Under the pieces are notes generated by a model that searched no databases, was not told the DNA's origin, and saw only the letters and a list, made by a program, of their open reading frames with translations. From assembly GCF_036311985.1 (NCBI RefSeq), contig NZ_JAZDCJ010000001.1: a stretch of DNA of 64,000 nt; one strand, given 5' to 3'. Shown here piece by piece: positions 28,881 to 36,560 of this stretch (within the stretch, counting starts at the first letter, position 1; every line of letters begins with the position of its first letter). The translations under genes and the position numbers were made by a program. Source of the stretch: JAZDCJ01 sp036311985. Its GTDB lineage: Bacteria > Actinomycetota > Actinomycetes > Actinomycetales > Micrococcaceae.

Positions 28881-30359
28881 CTAGTGGTCGTCCGGTAGCG
28901 GCCACTCGTGGACGGGGCCCGAGTGGTGCATGTGCTCCCAGTAGAGCCGCGTCAGCTCCTGCAGGGCGCGCCGGCGGTCCAGCCCGTGGCCCTCGAGCTG
29001 GGCGAGCGCCTTGATCTGCCAGGCCGCGCCGTTCTGCTCGCTGCGGGCCCGCTCGCGCAGCACGTCGAGGTAGCGCTGCGCCACGGGGCGGTCCACGCCG
29101 AGGTCGTCGAGCCCCTCGGCGGCCATCGGGAGCAGGTGCCGCACGATCAGTTCGGACACCGGGATGTCGCCGATGCCGGGCCAGTAGACGTGGGCGTCGA
29201 GGCCGCGGCGCGCGCATTCGTGGAAGTTGTCCGAGGCCGTCGTGAACGCCATGCGGGACCACAGGGGCCGGTCGGCGGTCCGGAGCTTGCGGACGAGGCC
29301 GAAGAAGAAGGCCGCGTTGGCGACGGTGTCCACGACGGTCGGCCCGCCCGGCAGGAGCCGGTTCTCCAGGCGCAGGTTGGGCAGGTCCTCGCCCGGGTCG
29401 TAGATGGGGCGGTTCCAGCGGTAGACCGTGCCGTTGTGCAGGCGCAGTTCGTGCAGTTGCGGCGCGCCGCCTGTCGTCTCCTGGGAGACGCGGCGGGAGA
29501 GCTGGGGCAGCAGGGCGGGGAAGTAGCGGACGTTCTCCTCGAAGAGGTCGAAGATCGAGGTGATCCAGCGCTCGCCGAACCACACGCGGGGCCGCACCCC
29601 CTGGTTCTTCATCTCCGGCGGCCGCGTGTCGATCGACTGCTTGAACACCTCGATCCGGGACTCGTGCCACAGCACCTTCTCCATGAACACGGGCGAGTTC
29701 GCGGCGAGGGCCACTTGCGGAGCGGCGATCACCTGGGCCGCGTTCCAGACGGGGGCGAATTCGGAGGGGGAGACCTGCAGGTGCAGCTGCACGGAGGTGC
29801 ACGCGGCCTCCGGGGCGATGTTCGCGGCGTAGAAGCGCAGGCGCTCCTGTCCGGCGATGTCGATCAGCACGTCCTCGCCGCGCGCCTGCAGCACCGAGGT
29901 GTTCAGCGCGGCGTAGCGCTTGCCGGCGCTGATCCACTGCGTGTCCTTGACGAGTTCCTGGCGCAGCGTCGGCAGGATGCCCACCATGAGCAGGTCGGCC
30001 CCGACGTTCTCGGCGCGCTCGTCGGCACGGTTCAGCTGCTGGCGCAGGCTCTCCTCGAGGTCGCGCAGCCCCCGCCCCGCGATGGCGAGCGCGGGGTGGT
30101 TGAGCTCGATGTTGAACGCGCCGATCTCGGTCTGGAACGCCTCGTCGGCGATCTGCTCGAGGACCTCGGCGTTGCGCATCGCCGGCGTGAAGTCGTCGTT
30201 GGCGAGGTTGAGTTCGAGCTCCAGACCGATCGTGCCGGTCCCGGCGAACGTCCCCGTCGCGAGGAACGCCTCGAAGGTCTCGAGGTTGTCCATGAGGCGT
30301 TCCCGGTAGCGCGTGCGCTGCTCGCGGGTATAGGTCTTGGCGTTGACTTCTGCTCCCAT
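28881..30359 (-). CDS. Glutamate-cysteine ligase family protein (GCS2-type)
   Basis: 492 residues. It has the carboxylate-amine ligase pattern GTIGLELELNL near the N-terminus, FQTEIGAFNIELNHPALA, a middle segment SVQLHLQVSP, and ELRLHNGTVYRWNRP, with LRLENRLLPGGPT as the ATP/Mg region. The family joins glutamate to cysteine or another amine with ATP. Actinobacteria make mycothiol and some make ergothioneine, for which a gamma-glutamylcysteine ligase is needed, but no egt gene is adjacent. The true product is therefore open. It is a single-gene unit between the ROK gene and the MFS gene on the minus strand. Confidence 0.82.
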   Translation of the reverse strand: MGAEVNAKTYTREQRTRYRERLMDNLETFEAFLATGTFAGTGTIGLELELNLANDDFTPAMRNAEVLEQIADEAFQTEIGAFNIELNHPALAIAGRGLRDLEESLRQQLNRADERAENVGADLLMVGILPTLRQELVKDTQWISAGKRYAALNTSVLQARGEDVLIDIAGQERLRFYAANIAPEAACTSVQLHLQVSPSEFAPVWNAAQVIAAPQVALAANSPVFMEKVLWHESRIEVFKQSIDTRPPEMKNQGVRPRVWFGERWITSIFDLFEENVRYFPALLPQLSRRVSQETTGGAPQLHELRLHNGTVYRWNRPIYDPGEDLPNLRLENRLLPGGPTVVDTVANAAFFFGLVRKLRTADRPLWSRMAFTTASDNFHECARRGLDAHVYWPGIGDIPVSELIVRHLLPMAAEGLDDLGVDRPVAQRYLDVLRERARSEQNGAAWQIKALAQLEGHGLDRRRALQELTRLYWEHMHHSGPVHEWPLPDDH

Positions 30360-30440
30360 GGCATGAGCGTACTGGCGCCGCGCGGGGCTGTATACGCCCG
30401 GTTGCGGGGCGCCGGGACGCGGCCCCGCGCGGGGGAAGGA

Positions 30441-30468
30441 GACGACGCCGGTGCGCGCCGGCGTCGTC
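30441..30468. terminator. Hairpin terminator between MFS and GCS2-type genes
   Basis: GACGACGCCGG at 30441-30451 pairs perfectly with CCGGCGTCGTC at 30458-30468 around a 6-nt loop. It lies just after the MFS stop on the minus strand; in that direction no T-tract follows. Confidence 0.65.
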
Positions 30469-30473
30469 CGTTG

Positions 30474-31781
30474 TCACTTGCGGCGGCGCAGGGCGAAGGG
30501 GAGGAGCGCGCTCAGGGCGAGGGTGGCGCCCGCGAGCACGAGGAGGCGGTAGTCGATGACGCCGAGGAGGGCCGCCGCGGCGCCCGCCGTCATCGCCTGC
30601 GGGGCGTTGTTCAGCAGCTGCATGGCGGCCGCGCCGCGTCCCTGGACCGCCGACGGGAGCTCGTGTTGGCGCAGCGTCACCGCGGCGACGATCATGAGGG
30701 TCACGCCGGCTGCGAACGGGACGATCCCGGCCAGCACGACCCAGAGCACGCCGGCCGCCTGGCTGGCCATGCCCACGGTGAAGAGGACGCTGCCGGCCAT
30801 GATCGTGGCCTCGAAGCCGAAGCGGCGGATCACCGAGGACGCGGCGAGGCCCACCGAGACCGAGACGATCCCCTGCAGGGCGACGACGACGCTGAGGAAC
30901 TCTGGCGGCATCCCCAGGCCCGTGTCGACCGTGGCGAAGATGGTCGAATTGGTGATGCCGGAGGCCGCGACCACGAGCATGAACGCGATGACGGCCGTGC
31001 GCAGCCGCGGCCGCCCGAGGAGCTCGGTGAAGCCCGCGGCCGCCTGGCGCCACCACGAGCCGGGATCGGCCTCGGGGTGCACGACGTCCCGCAGGGGCAC
31101 GAAGCGCAGGAGCACTGCGCCCAGCAGGAAGCACGCGGCGGTGGCGACGATGATCGGCGCCATGCCCCAGACGCCGAAGACCGCGGCGGCGGCCAGCGGC
31201 GAGACGATCCTCAGGGCCTGGTCGATGCTCGAGAACATCCCATTGGCCGGGGCCAGCAGGCGCCCCGGCAGCAGGTCTTTGAGCAGGCCTGACTGGGCCG
31301 CGGCGTTGACGTAGGAGGAGCACGCGTAGAGGAACGTGGCGGCGTAGACGAGCCACAGGCCCGCCGGGGTCGAGACCGCCAGGAGCGTCAGCACGACGGC
31401 GGCCGTGGCGATATTGGTGCCGATCAGCAGGCGGCGGCGCGGCAGCCGGTCGGCCAGGAGGCCGAACGCGGGGGAGAGGAAGGCGGGCAGTCCGAGGACG
31501 AGGAACACGAGCGCGGCCAGCTGGTCGCTGCCCGTCATGGCCTTCACCCAGATGGCCGTGGTGATGTAGAGCGCCGAATCGCCGAGGTTGGAGACGGTCC
31601 ACGCGGTCAGCAGGCGGCGGAAGCCGGGGTGGGCGAGGACCTCCCGGTTCGTGCCCGGAGGCGGGGGATCCTGCGCCCCCGCGGTGCGCTCCGGGTCCGC
31701 CGTGGCGGCGCCGACGCCGCCCGCCGGCCCGAGGCCCGCGGTGTCCTGTCCGTCCGCCGCGCCCGGCGGGACGCTGCTCAC
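30474..31781 (-). CDS. MFS transporter, drug-efflux or enterobactin-exporter-like
   Basis: 435 residues with 12 predicted membrane helices after a polar N-terminus of about 45 residues. Loop 2-3 carries GLLADRLPRRRLL, and TM4-5 resembles the MFS_3 (EntS/macrolide efflux) group. The GTG at 31781 overlaps the stop of the ArsR-like gene by 4 bp (GTGA), which fixes the start and shows coupling. The pairing of a small HTH repressor with an efflux pump suggests substrate-induced export. The substrate is unknown. Confidence 0.85.
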   Translation of the reverse strand: MSSVPPGAADGQDTAGLGPAGGVGAATADPERTAGAQDPPPPGTNREVLAHPGFRRLLTAWTVSNLGDSALYITTAIWVKAMTGSDQLAALVFLVLGLPAFLSPAFGLLADRLPRRRLLIGTNIATAAVVLTLLAVSTPAGLWLVYAATFLYACSSYVNAAAQSGLLKDLLPGRLLAPANGMFSSIDQALRIVSPLAAAAVFGVWGMAPIIVATAACFLLGAVLLRFVPLRDVVHPEADPGSWWRQAAAGFTELLGRPRLRTAVIAFMLVVAASGITNSTIFATVDTGLGMPPEFLSVVVALQGIVSVSVGLAASSVIRRFGFEATIMAGSVLFTVGMASQAAGVLWVVLAGIVPFAAGVTLMIVAAVTLRQHELPSAVQGRGAAAMQLLNNAPQAMTAGAAAALLGVIDYRLLVLAGATLALSALLPFALRRRK

Positions 31782-32389
31782 AACAGCCCCGTTTCGAAGC
31801 CGGCCGGCTCGGCCTGCGGCGCGAGGTTGAGCGCCGCGAAGAGGTGGGCCTTCCGCGCCCCGGCCGGGCGCGCCTCGGGATTCCGGACCCGGCCCTGGAA
31901 GCGGTCGATGGCCTGCTGGATCTCGTCGCGCAGCTGCCGCATCTCCTCCGGCGTCGCATAGAAGGTGCTGCTGAGGAAGCCGGCGAGGTCGACGTCGGAG
32001 GTCGGCAGGGAGGGGGCCTGTCGGAGGTAGTCCCGCAGTCGCTCCGCTTGGCGCTGGACGGAGAGGGCCGCCAGCGCCGAGACCGCGTGGACCGAACCCG
32101 GGGCGTCCGGGTCGATCGACTGCGTCCGGCTCGTCGTCGGCGTCTTCCAGGGCTTCTCGCGGCCGCGGCGCTCGCCCGGCACGATGTAGCCGTGCTGGGC
32201 GAGGGAGCGGAGGTGGAAGGAGCAGCTCGCCACGGACTCGCCGATGGCCTCGGCGCATTCGGTGGCGGTGGCCTGCTCCACCGAGTCGAGGTGGTCCAGG
32301 AGCGCCAGGCGCGTGGGGTGTGCCAGGGCGCGGATGCTCTGCGGGTCGGTCGTGACGAGCTCGCTCGCCTGCGTCGTGGGGGTGCTCAC
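31778..32389 (-). CDS. ArsR-like winged-helix transcriptional regulator
   Basis: 203 residues. An N-terminal winged helix (about 15-75) reads RALAHPTRLALLDHL and ECAEAIGESVASCSFHLRSLAQHGYI, the ArsR/HTH_20 pattern. No CxC-type metal site is present in helix 3; the only cysteines are in the ECAEA and ASCSF parts. The C-terminal helical half (about 100-200) may sense a ligand. It is first gene of a two-gene operon with an MFS pump and sits just downstream of a palindromic operator, so autorepression is likely. Confidence 0.85.
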   Translation of the reverse strand: MSTPTTQASELVTTDPQSIRALAHPTRLALLDHLDSVEQATATECAEAIGESVASCSFHLRSLAQHGYIVPGERRGREKPWKTPTTSRTQSIDPDAPGSVHAVSALAALSVQRQAERLRDYLRQAPSLPTSDVDLAGFLSSTFYATPEEMRQLRDEIQQAIDRFQGRVRNPEARPAGARKAHLFAALNLAPQAEPAGFETGLL

Positions 32390-32404
32390 GCATCGAAGCT
32401 ACCC

Positions 32405-32438
32405 TTCTAAAGGGTTCTTTAGCAAGAGTTCTTTAGAA
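32405..32438. promoter_or_regulatory. Operator of the ArsR-like/MFS operon
   Basis: TTCTAAAG at 32405-32412 is mirrored perfectly by CTTTAGAA at 32431-32438. Inside, GTTCTTTAG occurs twice in direct orientation (32414-32422 and 32428-32436). The AT-rich block starts 16 bp before the regulator ATG, inside otherwise GC-rich sequence, a position that would cover the promoter or a very short leader. Confidence 0.75.
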
Positions 32439-32493
32439 TGAGGACCCGGCGGGGTCGGCAAGGATGGGGGCGGGGTCTCGGGGCTGCCGGGCC

Positions 32494-33567
32494 CTACCGA
32501 CGCTGGTCGTTGGCGTAGCGCAGGCCGAGCTGGTTGCGCAGCCCGTCGAAGAGGCGCATGGTCTGGACCGTGTGCTCCCAGGACACCGTGGGGCTCTGCG
32601 TCAGGCCCTCCTGGATGCAGCGCGTCGTCTCCCGCAGCTCGTAGGGGTAGTCGCGGCCGATGGACTCGAAGTGCTCGGTCCGCGACTCGCCGCCGACCGG
32701 GTGGATCTGCAGGGTCGTGGGGTTGTGCAGGGGCTGGCCCGTGCGCAGCCAGCCGGCCGTGCAGGAGACGGTCGCCTCGCGGGGACCGGCGCCGAGGAGG
32801 CTGCACATCAGCTGGGCCTGCCGCCCGCCGGCGTACGTGAGGGTGATGGCCTCCTGCGGGTCGACGCCGTCGTCGTTGAGGAACCCCGCGGCCTGGGCGC
32901 TCTGGGGGAAGCCGAGTGTTCCGAGGGCCCACGTGAACGGGTAGACGCCGAGGTCCAGAAGGGCCCCGCCGCCCGCGGCCGGGTCCCACAAGCGCCAGGT
33001 CGGATCGTAGTCGGCGGGGAAGCCGAGATCCGCGTGGACCCAGGCGACCTCGCCGAGCTCGCCGGAGCGGATGATGGACAGCGCCCGGTGCACGGAGGGC
33101 AGGAAGCGGGACCAGATGGCCTCCATGAGGAACAGCGAGCGCTCGCCGGCGAGCCTCACGAGCTCCTCCGCCTCGGCGGCATTGATGGTCAGGGACTTCT
33201 CGCACAGGACGTGCTTGCCCGCCTCCAATGCCGCCTTGGCCACCTCGAAGTGCTGCCCGTGCGGCGTGGCGATGTAGACGACCTCCACGTCCGGGTCGGC
33301 GAACATCGCCTCGTAGGCGGGGGCGCCGGCGTCGTCCGCGTAGTTGCGGTCGATCCCGTGCCGGGCGGCGAACTCCGCGCCGCGGGCGTGGTCCCGGGAG
33401 CTCACCGCCGTGATCCGCGCGTCCTCGAGCAGGGCGAGGTCGCGGACCACCGTGTCGGCGATCCGGCCCGTGGAGACGATGCCCCAGTTCAGGGTCCGCC
33501 CCGTGGCCTTGACGGGGGAGGGGGCGCCGGGCGCGGCGCACGGGGGCATCGGGATGTAGGAAGTCAT
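32494..33567 (-). CDS. Gfo/Idh/MocA family oxidoreductase
   Basis: 357 residues. The N-terminal Rossmann domain starts LNWGIVSTGRIADTV, a G-x-x-x-T-G-x-I variant of the dinucleotide loop, and the conserved EKSLTINAAEAEEL segment (usually EKP) supplies the nicotinamide-binding lysine. The C-terminal domain has WDPAAGGGALLDLGVYP, a normal GFO_IDH_MocA_C feature. These enzymes oxidise or reduce sugars, inositols or dihydrodiols with NAD(P). The substrate is unknown. The first 25 residues before the Rossmann domain are proline-rich; a later start is possible. Confidence 0.88.
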   Translation of the reverse strand: MTSYIPMPPCAAPGAPSPVKATGRTLNWGIVSTGRIADTVVRDLALLEDARITAVSSRDHARGAEFAARHGIDRNYADDAGAPAYEAMFADPDVEVVYIATPHGQHFEVAKAALEAGKHVLCEKSLTINAAEAEELVRLAGERSLFLMEAIWSRFLPSVHRALSIIRSGELGEVAWVHADLGFPADYDPTWRLWDPAAGGGALLDLGVYPFTWALGTLGFPQSAQAAGFLNDDGVDPQEAITLTYAGGRQAQLMCSLLGAGPREATVSCTAGWLRTGQPLHNPTTLQIHPVGGESRTEHFESIGRDYPYELRETTRCIQEGLTQSPTVSWEHTVQTMRLFDGLRNQLGLRYANDQRR

Positions 33568-33679
33568 GCCGTCAGCTTTCCACGCCGGGCCGGCCCCGGC
33601 AACGGTGCCGTGCGCGGCCCCCGCGCGGCGCGTCCTCGCCCGGGTGGCGTCTTCCGGAGCAACATTCGCGGCAGGGTGG

Positions 33680-33710
33680 TTGACGAACCCCGTAAAAAGG
33701 GGTCTATGAT
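33680..33710 (+). promoter_or_regulatory. Strong-looking promoter of an intergenic transcript
   Basis: TTGACG at 33680-33685 and TATGAT at 33705-33710, the best sigma-70-like pair in the window, with a rather long 19-bp spacer. The spacer holds a CCCC-GTAAAAA-GGGG inverted repeat (33688-33702) that could bind a regulator. No protein-coding gene follows on this strand. Confidence 0.6.
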
Positions 33711-33716
33711 GGTCAT

Positions 33717-33830
33717 GTGGGTTGATCGCACGTAGCCGCCACTCCGGTAGAACGGGCCGGGGCGCGCGGCACGACGGCGGCCCCCGCCGATGGACTTCCC
33801 CCAAGGGTCCATCGTCGGGGGCCGCCGTTG
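33717..33830 (+). ncRNA. Candidate small RNA with a long terminal hairpin
   Basis: The region between the promoter at 33680 and the convergent DinB gene has no reading frame with gene-like features. A long stem formed by 33774-33795 and 33807-33828 pairs 21 of 22 positions, with an 11-nt loop containing CCCCC. Transcription from about 33717 would give an RNA of about 110-115 nt that ends in this hairpin. The hairpin may also serve the DinB operon on the other strand. The whole 320-bp gap 33568-33887 holds nothing else that could be recognised. Confidence 0.5.
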
Positions 33831-33887
33831 CGTGTTCCGGACCCGCCGCGGGCGCCGGCCGAGTGGGCCGGGAGTGGTCAAGCTGAT

Positions 33888-34502
33888 TCAGCCGCGCGGC
33901 GCGGAGTACCAGCGCCAGCGCGCTCCGCGCGTCTCAGGAGTCCGTCCCGTGGCCACCAGAAGGTCCCGCCACGGCTCGCCGGTGCGCTGCGCGTGCGGGA
34001 AGACGCGGTCCAGCGTCCACGCGCACGCCCCGTCGGAGGGGACGAACTCCAGGCCCTGCGCGGTGAGGACCTCATGGGAGTGCAGCATCGTCTCCGTCAG
34101 CGCCATCGCCTCGAAGCCCGAGGCGTCCGCGTTGCCGAAGGGGTGGTAACCGATCCGCGCTCCGGCCGTCGCGAGCACCGCGCGCAGGAGTCCCGCCGTC
34201 GCGTCGAGGCACTCGACGATGCCGGCCGTGCCGCGGTCGGGCCGCGGCCAGAAGAGGATCTCGTGCCCGCCGGGCGTCCACGGGGCCGGATCCTGGAGCG
34301 CGACGTAGCCCGCCTGCGGCGGCCGTTCGCCGGCCAGCTGCAGCGCGTAGAAGCCGAGGGTGTCGGCGAGGTGGGCCATGGTTTCCCGGCAGCTCCAGTC
34401 AAGCCCGTCGGCCGGGACGTCCCAGGCGTCGTCCGGCACCCCGGCGAGGATCCCGAGCACGTCGTCGACGACGCCGCGGACGCGGACTCCGGGCTCAGCC
34501 AT
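33888..34502 (-). CDS. DinB/maleylpyruvate-isomerase-like protein
   Basis: 204 residues, no signal peptide. It starts with GVVDDVLGILAGVPDDAWDVP, then DWSCRETMAHLADTLGFYALQLAGE and ALTETMLHSHEVLTAQGL, which fit the DinB/MDMPI four-helix pattern with candidate metal histidines in AHLAD and HSHE. Many actinobacterial members use mycothiol. It overlaps the upstream carbonic-anhydrase-like gene by 8 bp. The C-terminus contains HAQRTGEPWRDLLVATGR, common in this subgroup. Confidence 0.75.
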   Translation of the reverse strand: MAEPGVRVRGVVDDVLGILAGVPDDAWDVPADGLDWSCRETMAHLADTLGFYALQLAGERPPQAGYVALQDPAPWTPGGHEILFWPRPDRGTAGIVECLDATAGLLRAVLATAGARIGYHPFGNADASGFEAMALTETMLHSHEVLTAQGLEFVPSDGACAWTLDRVFPHAQRTGEPWRDLLVATGRTPETRGARWRWYSAPRG

Positions 34503-35013
34503 GGGCCGCGTGGTGCCGGGCCGCGAGCTCGAGGTAGGTCTCGGCGTTGCGGCGCAGCGAGGCGACCTCCTCCTCCGTCAGCTCCCGGCGGACCTTGGCG
34601 GGCACTCCGGCCACGAGGGAGCGCGGCGGGATCTGCGAGCCCTCGAGCACGAGGGCGCCGGCGGCGACGAGCGACTGCTCGCCGACGACGGCGCCGTTCA
34701 TGACGGTGGCGCTCATGCCGATGAGGCAGCCGTCGCCGATCGTGCAGCCGTGGACGACGGCGCCGTGGCCCACCGAGACCCCCTCCCCGATCGTGCAGGG
34801 CACGCCGCGGTCGGCGTGGACCACGACGTTGTCCTGGAGGTTGGTCCCGGCCCCGATGCGGATGGCGTCCGAGTCCCCGCGCACGGAGACGCCGTAGAAG
34901 GCGCTCGCGCGGGGACCGAGGACGACGTCTCCGGACAGTGTGGCGGTCGGGGCCACGAACGCGGCCTGGTCGAACTGCGGAGTGGTGCCGTCGAGCGTGA
35001 TGATGTGGGCCAT
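34495..35013 (-). CDS. Gamma carbonic anhydrase-like hexapeptide-repeat protein
   Basis: 172 residues of left-handed beta-helix repeats ([LIV]-G-x4) from about 20 to 140, with a C-terminal helix. The three zinc histidines of the gamma class are visible in NVVVHADRG and GHGAVVHGC. Such proteins are trimers, with a site between subunits; carbonic anhydrase activity has been proven for only some (YrdA/PaaY-like members may act as thioesterases). It is translationally coupled to the DinB gene that follows. Confidence 0.85.
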   Translation of the reverse strand: MAHIITLDGTTPQFDQAAFVAPTATLSGDVVLGPRASAFYGVSVRGDSDAIRIGAGTNLQDNVVVHADRGVPCTIGEGVSVGHGAVVHGCTIGDGCLIGMSATVMNGAVVGEQSLVAAGALVLEGSQIPPRSLVAGVPAKVRRELTEEEVASLRRNAETYLELAARHHAAHG

Positions 35014-35034
35014 GGCACCGAGTCTAGCCGCGGC

Positions 35035-36276
35035 CTAGGTGTACCAGCTGGGCTCCGGCAGGCGTCCCAGCAGGGCGAACTCGCCGACCTCGCGTTCCTT
35101 GTGGGCCACGGGATCGTGGAGCGAGTGCGTGCGGATGTTGCGCCAGAACAGGTCCAGGCCCACGCGGTTCGAGGTCGCCCGGGCACCCGTGAGTTCGAAG
35201 ATGCGCTGCGAGGTCTCCAGCGCCGCGGCGGAGGCCTGCGTCTTGGCCGCGGCGATGCGCACGGCGACCTCGCCGCGGGCCTGCTCCGTGAGCTGGGTGC
35301 GGTCGGCGTGCAGGAGCGCCGCGAGCTCGGCGTCGACCGCGTCGGCGAGCGCCTCGGCCGCCCAGAGCGCGGCGCGCAGGCGGCCGTATCCGGCGAGGAT
35401 GTATGGATCCTCGACGGCCGTTTCCCGGGGGTCGGATCCGTACGGCCAGGCGCGCGTCGTCGAGCGGGTGTAGGACGCCGCGGTCGCGAGCGCCCCGGAG
35501 GCGATCCCCAGGTAGAGGGACGTGAAGACCTGTTGGATCAACGGCACGTTCAGGGTGTTGTAGACGAGCGGGCGGAACCGCTTGTCGACGAAGCCCGCCG
35601 CGGCGGACCACGGAGCCTCGACGCCTTCCACCACGACGCCGCCGGAGGCGCTGAGCCGCTGGCCGAGGTTGTCCCAGTCGCCGAGGTGGCGGATGGCGTC
35701 CTGCTGCGCCGGGACGATCGCGAAGACGTGTTCCCCGCTCGTCGCGAAGACGCCCTCGAGGACCAGCAGATCGGCCACCTCGGCACCCGTTGAGAAGGAC
35801 TTGCGCCCCGTGAACACGAGCGACCCGCCGCGGTCCTCGACCGTCAGCTCCGCGTCGCGCGGGTTCACGGCCCCGCCGAAGAAGAGGCGCTGGCTCGTGT
35901 AGAGCTCCTCGAGGGCGTCGATCTGCTCGTCGGTGCCGACGAGGCGCACGGCCCAGGCCCACAACACGTGGTAGCCGAGCAGCTGGCCGATCGACGCGTC
36001 CCCGGCGGCGACGGCCCGGATGGCCTTGAACGCCGTGGTCCAGTCCTGTCCTCCGCCGCCGTGGGCCCGAGGGCCGAGGATCGTGGCCAGGCCCGAGTCC
36101 TACAGGAGCCGCACTTCGGCCGTCGGCGCGGCGCCGGCCCGGTCCCGCTCGACCGCGTCGGTGGAGAGGATCGTGGCGACCTCGCGGGCCCGGTCGAGCC
36201 ATTGCCCGGGCGTCGCCGGGGCGAGGCGGCCGGCCCAGGGGGAGGCGGTGAGGGCGTCGTGGACGGTGGTGGTCAT
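35035..36276 (-). pseudogene. DszC/SfnC-like flavin monooxygenase with an in-frame amber codon
   Basis: The frame from ATG 36276 encodes 58 residues ending PTAEVRLL, then TAG at 36102-36100, then continues in the same frame with DSGLATILGPRAHGGGGQDW and an intact acyl-CoA-dehydrogenase-fold protein of 354 more codons. The C-terminus shows RIFELTGARATSNRVGLDLFWRN and HDPVAHKEREVG, typical of FMNH2-dependent sulfur monooxygenases (DszC, SfnC). A single-base change from AAG, CAG or GAG would make the TAG. A GTG at 35967 could restart but would miss about 103 residues. It faces a second gene of the same family. Confidence 0.8.
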
Positions 36277-36395
36277 GGCGGGCTCCTTCGCTCGGCCCGG
36301 GGGTTCCCGGGCGGATACGGCGAGCGTGGGGACGGTGGGGGCCCGCCGCGAGGGCCGTGGCGCGGGGAGTCGCCGCGTTCCAGTTCGTGACGGAA

Positions 36396-36427
36396 GACGA
36401 CGCCGGGGCCCGGCTTCCGCCGTCGTC
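36396..36427. repeat. Inverted repeat with the GACGACGCCGG arm in a divergent intergenic region
   Basis: GACGACGCCGG at 36396-36406 and CCGCCGTCGTC at 36417-36427 pair at 10 of 11 positions. It lies between two divergent genes, so it is not in terminator position. The rest of 36277-36560 is GC-rich, with a candidate -10 box TAGCGT at 36517-36522 for the downstream gene. Confidence 0.5.
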
Positions 36428-36560
36428 CCGCCCGGGCGGCACGCAACACGGCGTCGCACGGGGCAACGTGGCGCCACATCGCCGCCCGCGGCGCACGGGG
36501 TCCGGCCCGGCGCCGCTAGCGTCGGGGCCAGGCCGACGATTTCCGACGCAGGAGGACCCC

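Noticed and set aside
33717..33830. 6C small RNA of actinobacteria
   Set aside because: 6C RNAs have two hairpins whose loops each hold six or more cytosines; here only one hairpin has a C5 loop and no first C-rich hairpin was found. Kept only as an unnamed small RNA candidate.
35035..35967. A normal shorter monooxygenase starting at GTG 35967
   Set aside because: It would lack about 103 residues including the N-terminal helical domain, and similarity to the family continues upstream in the same frame beyond the amber codon.
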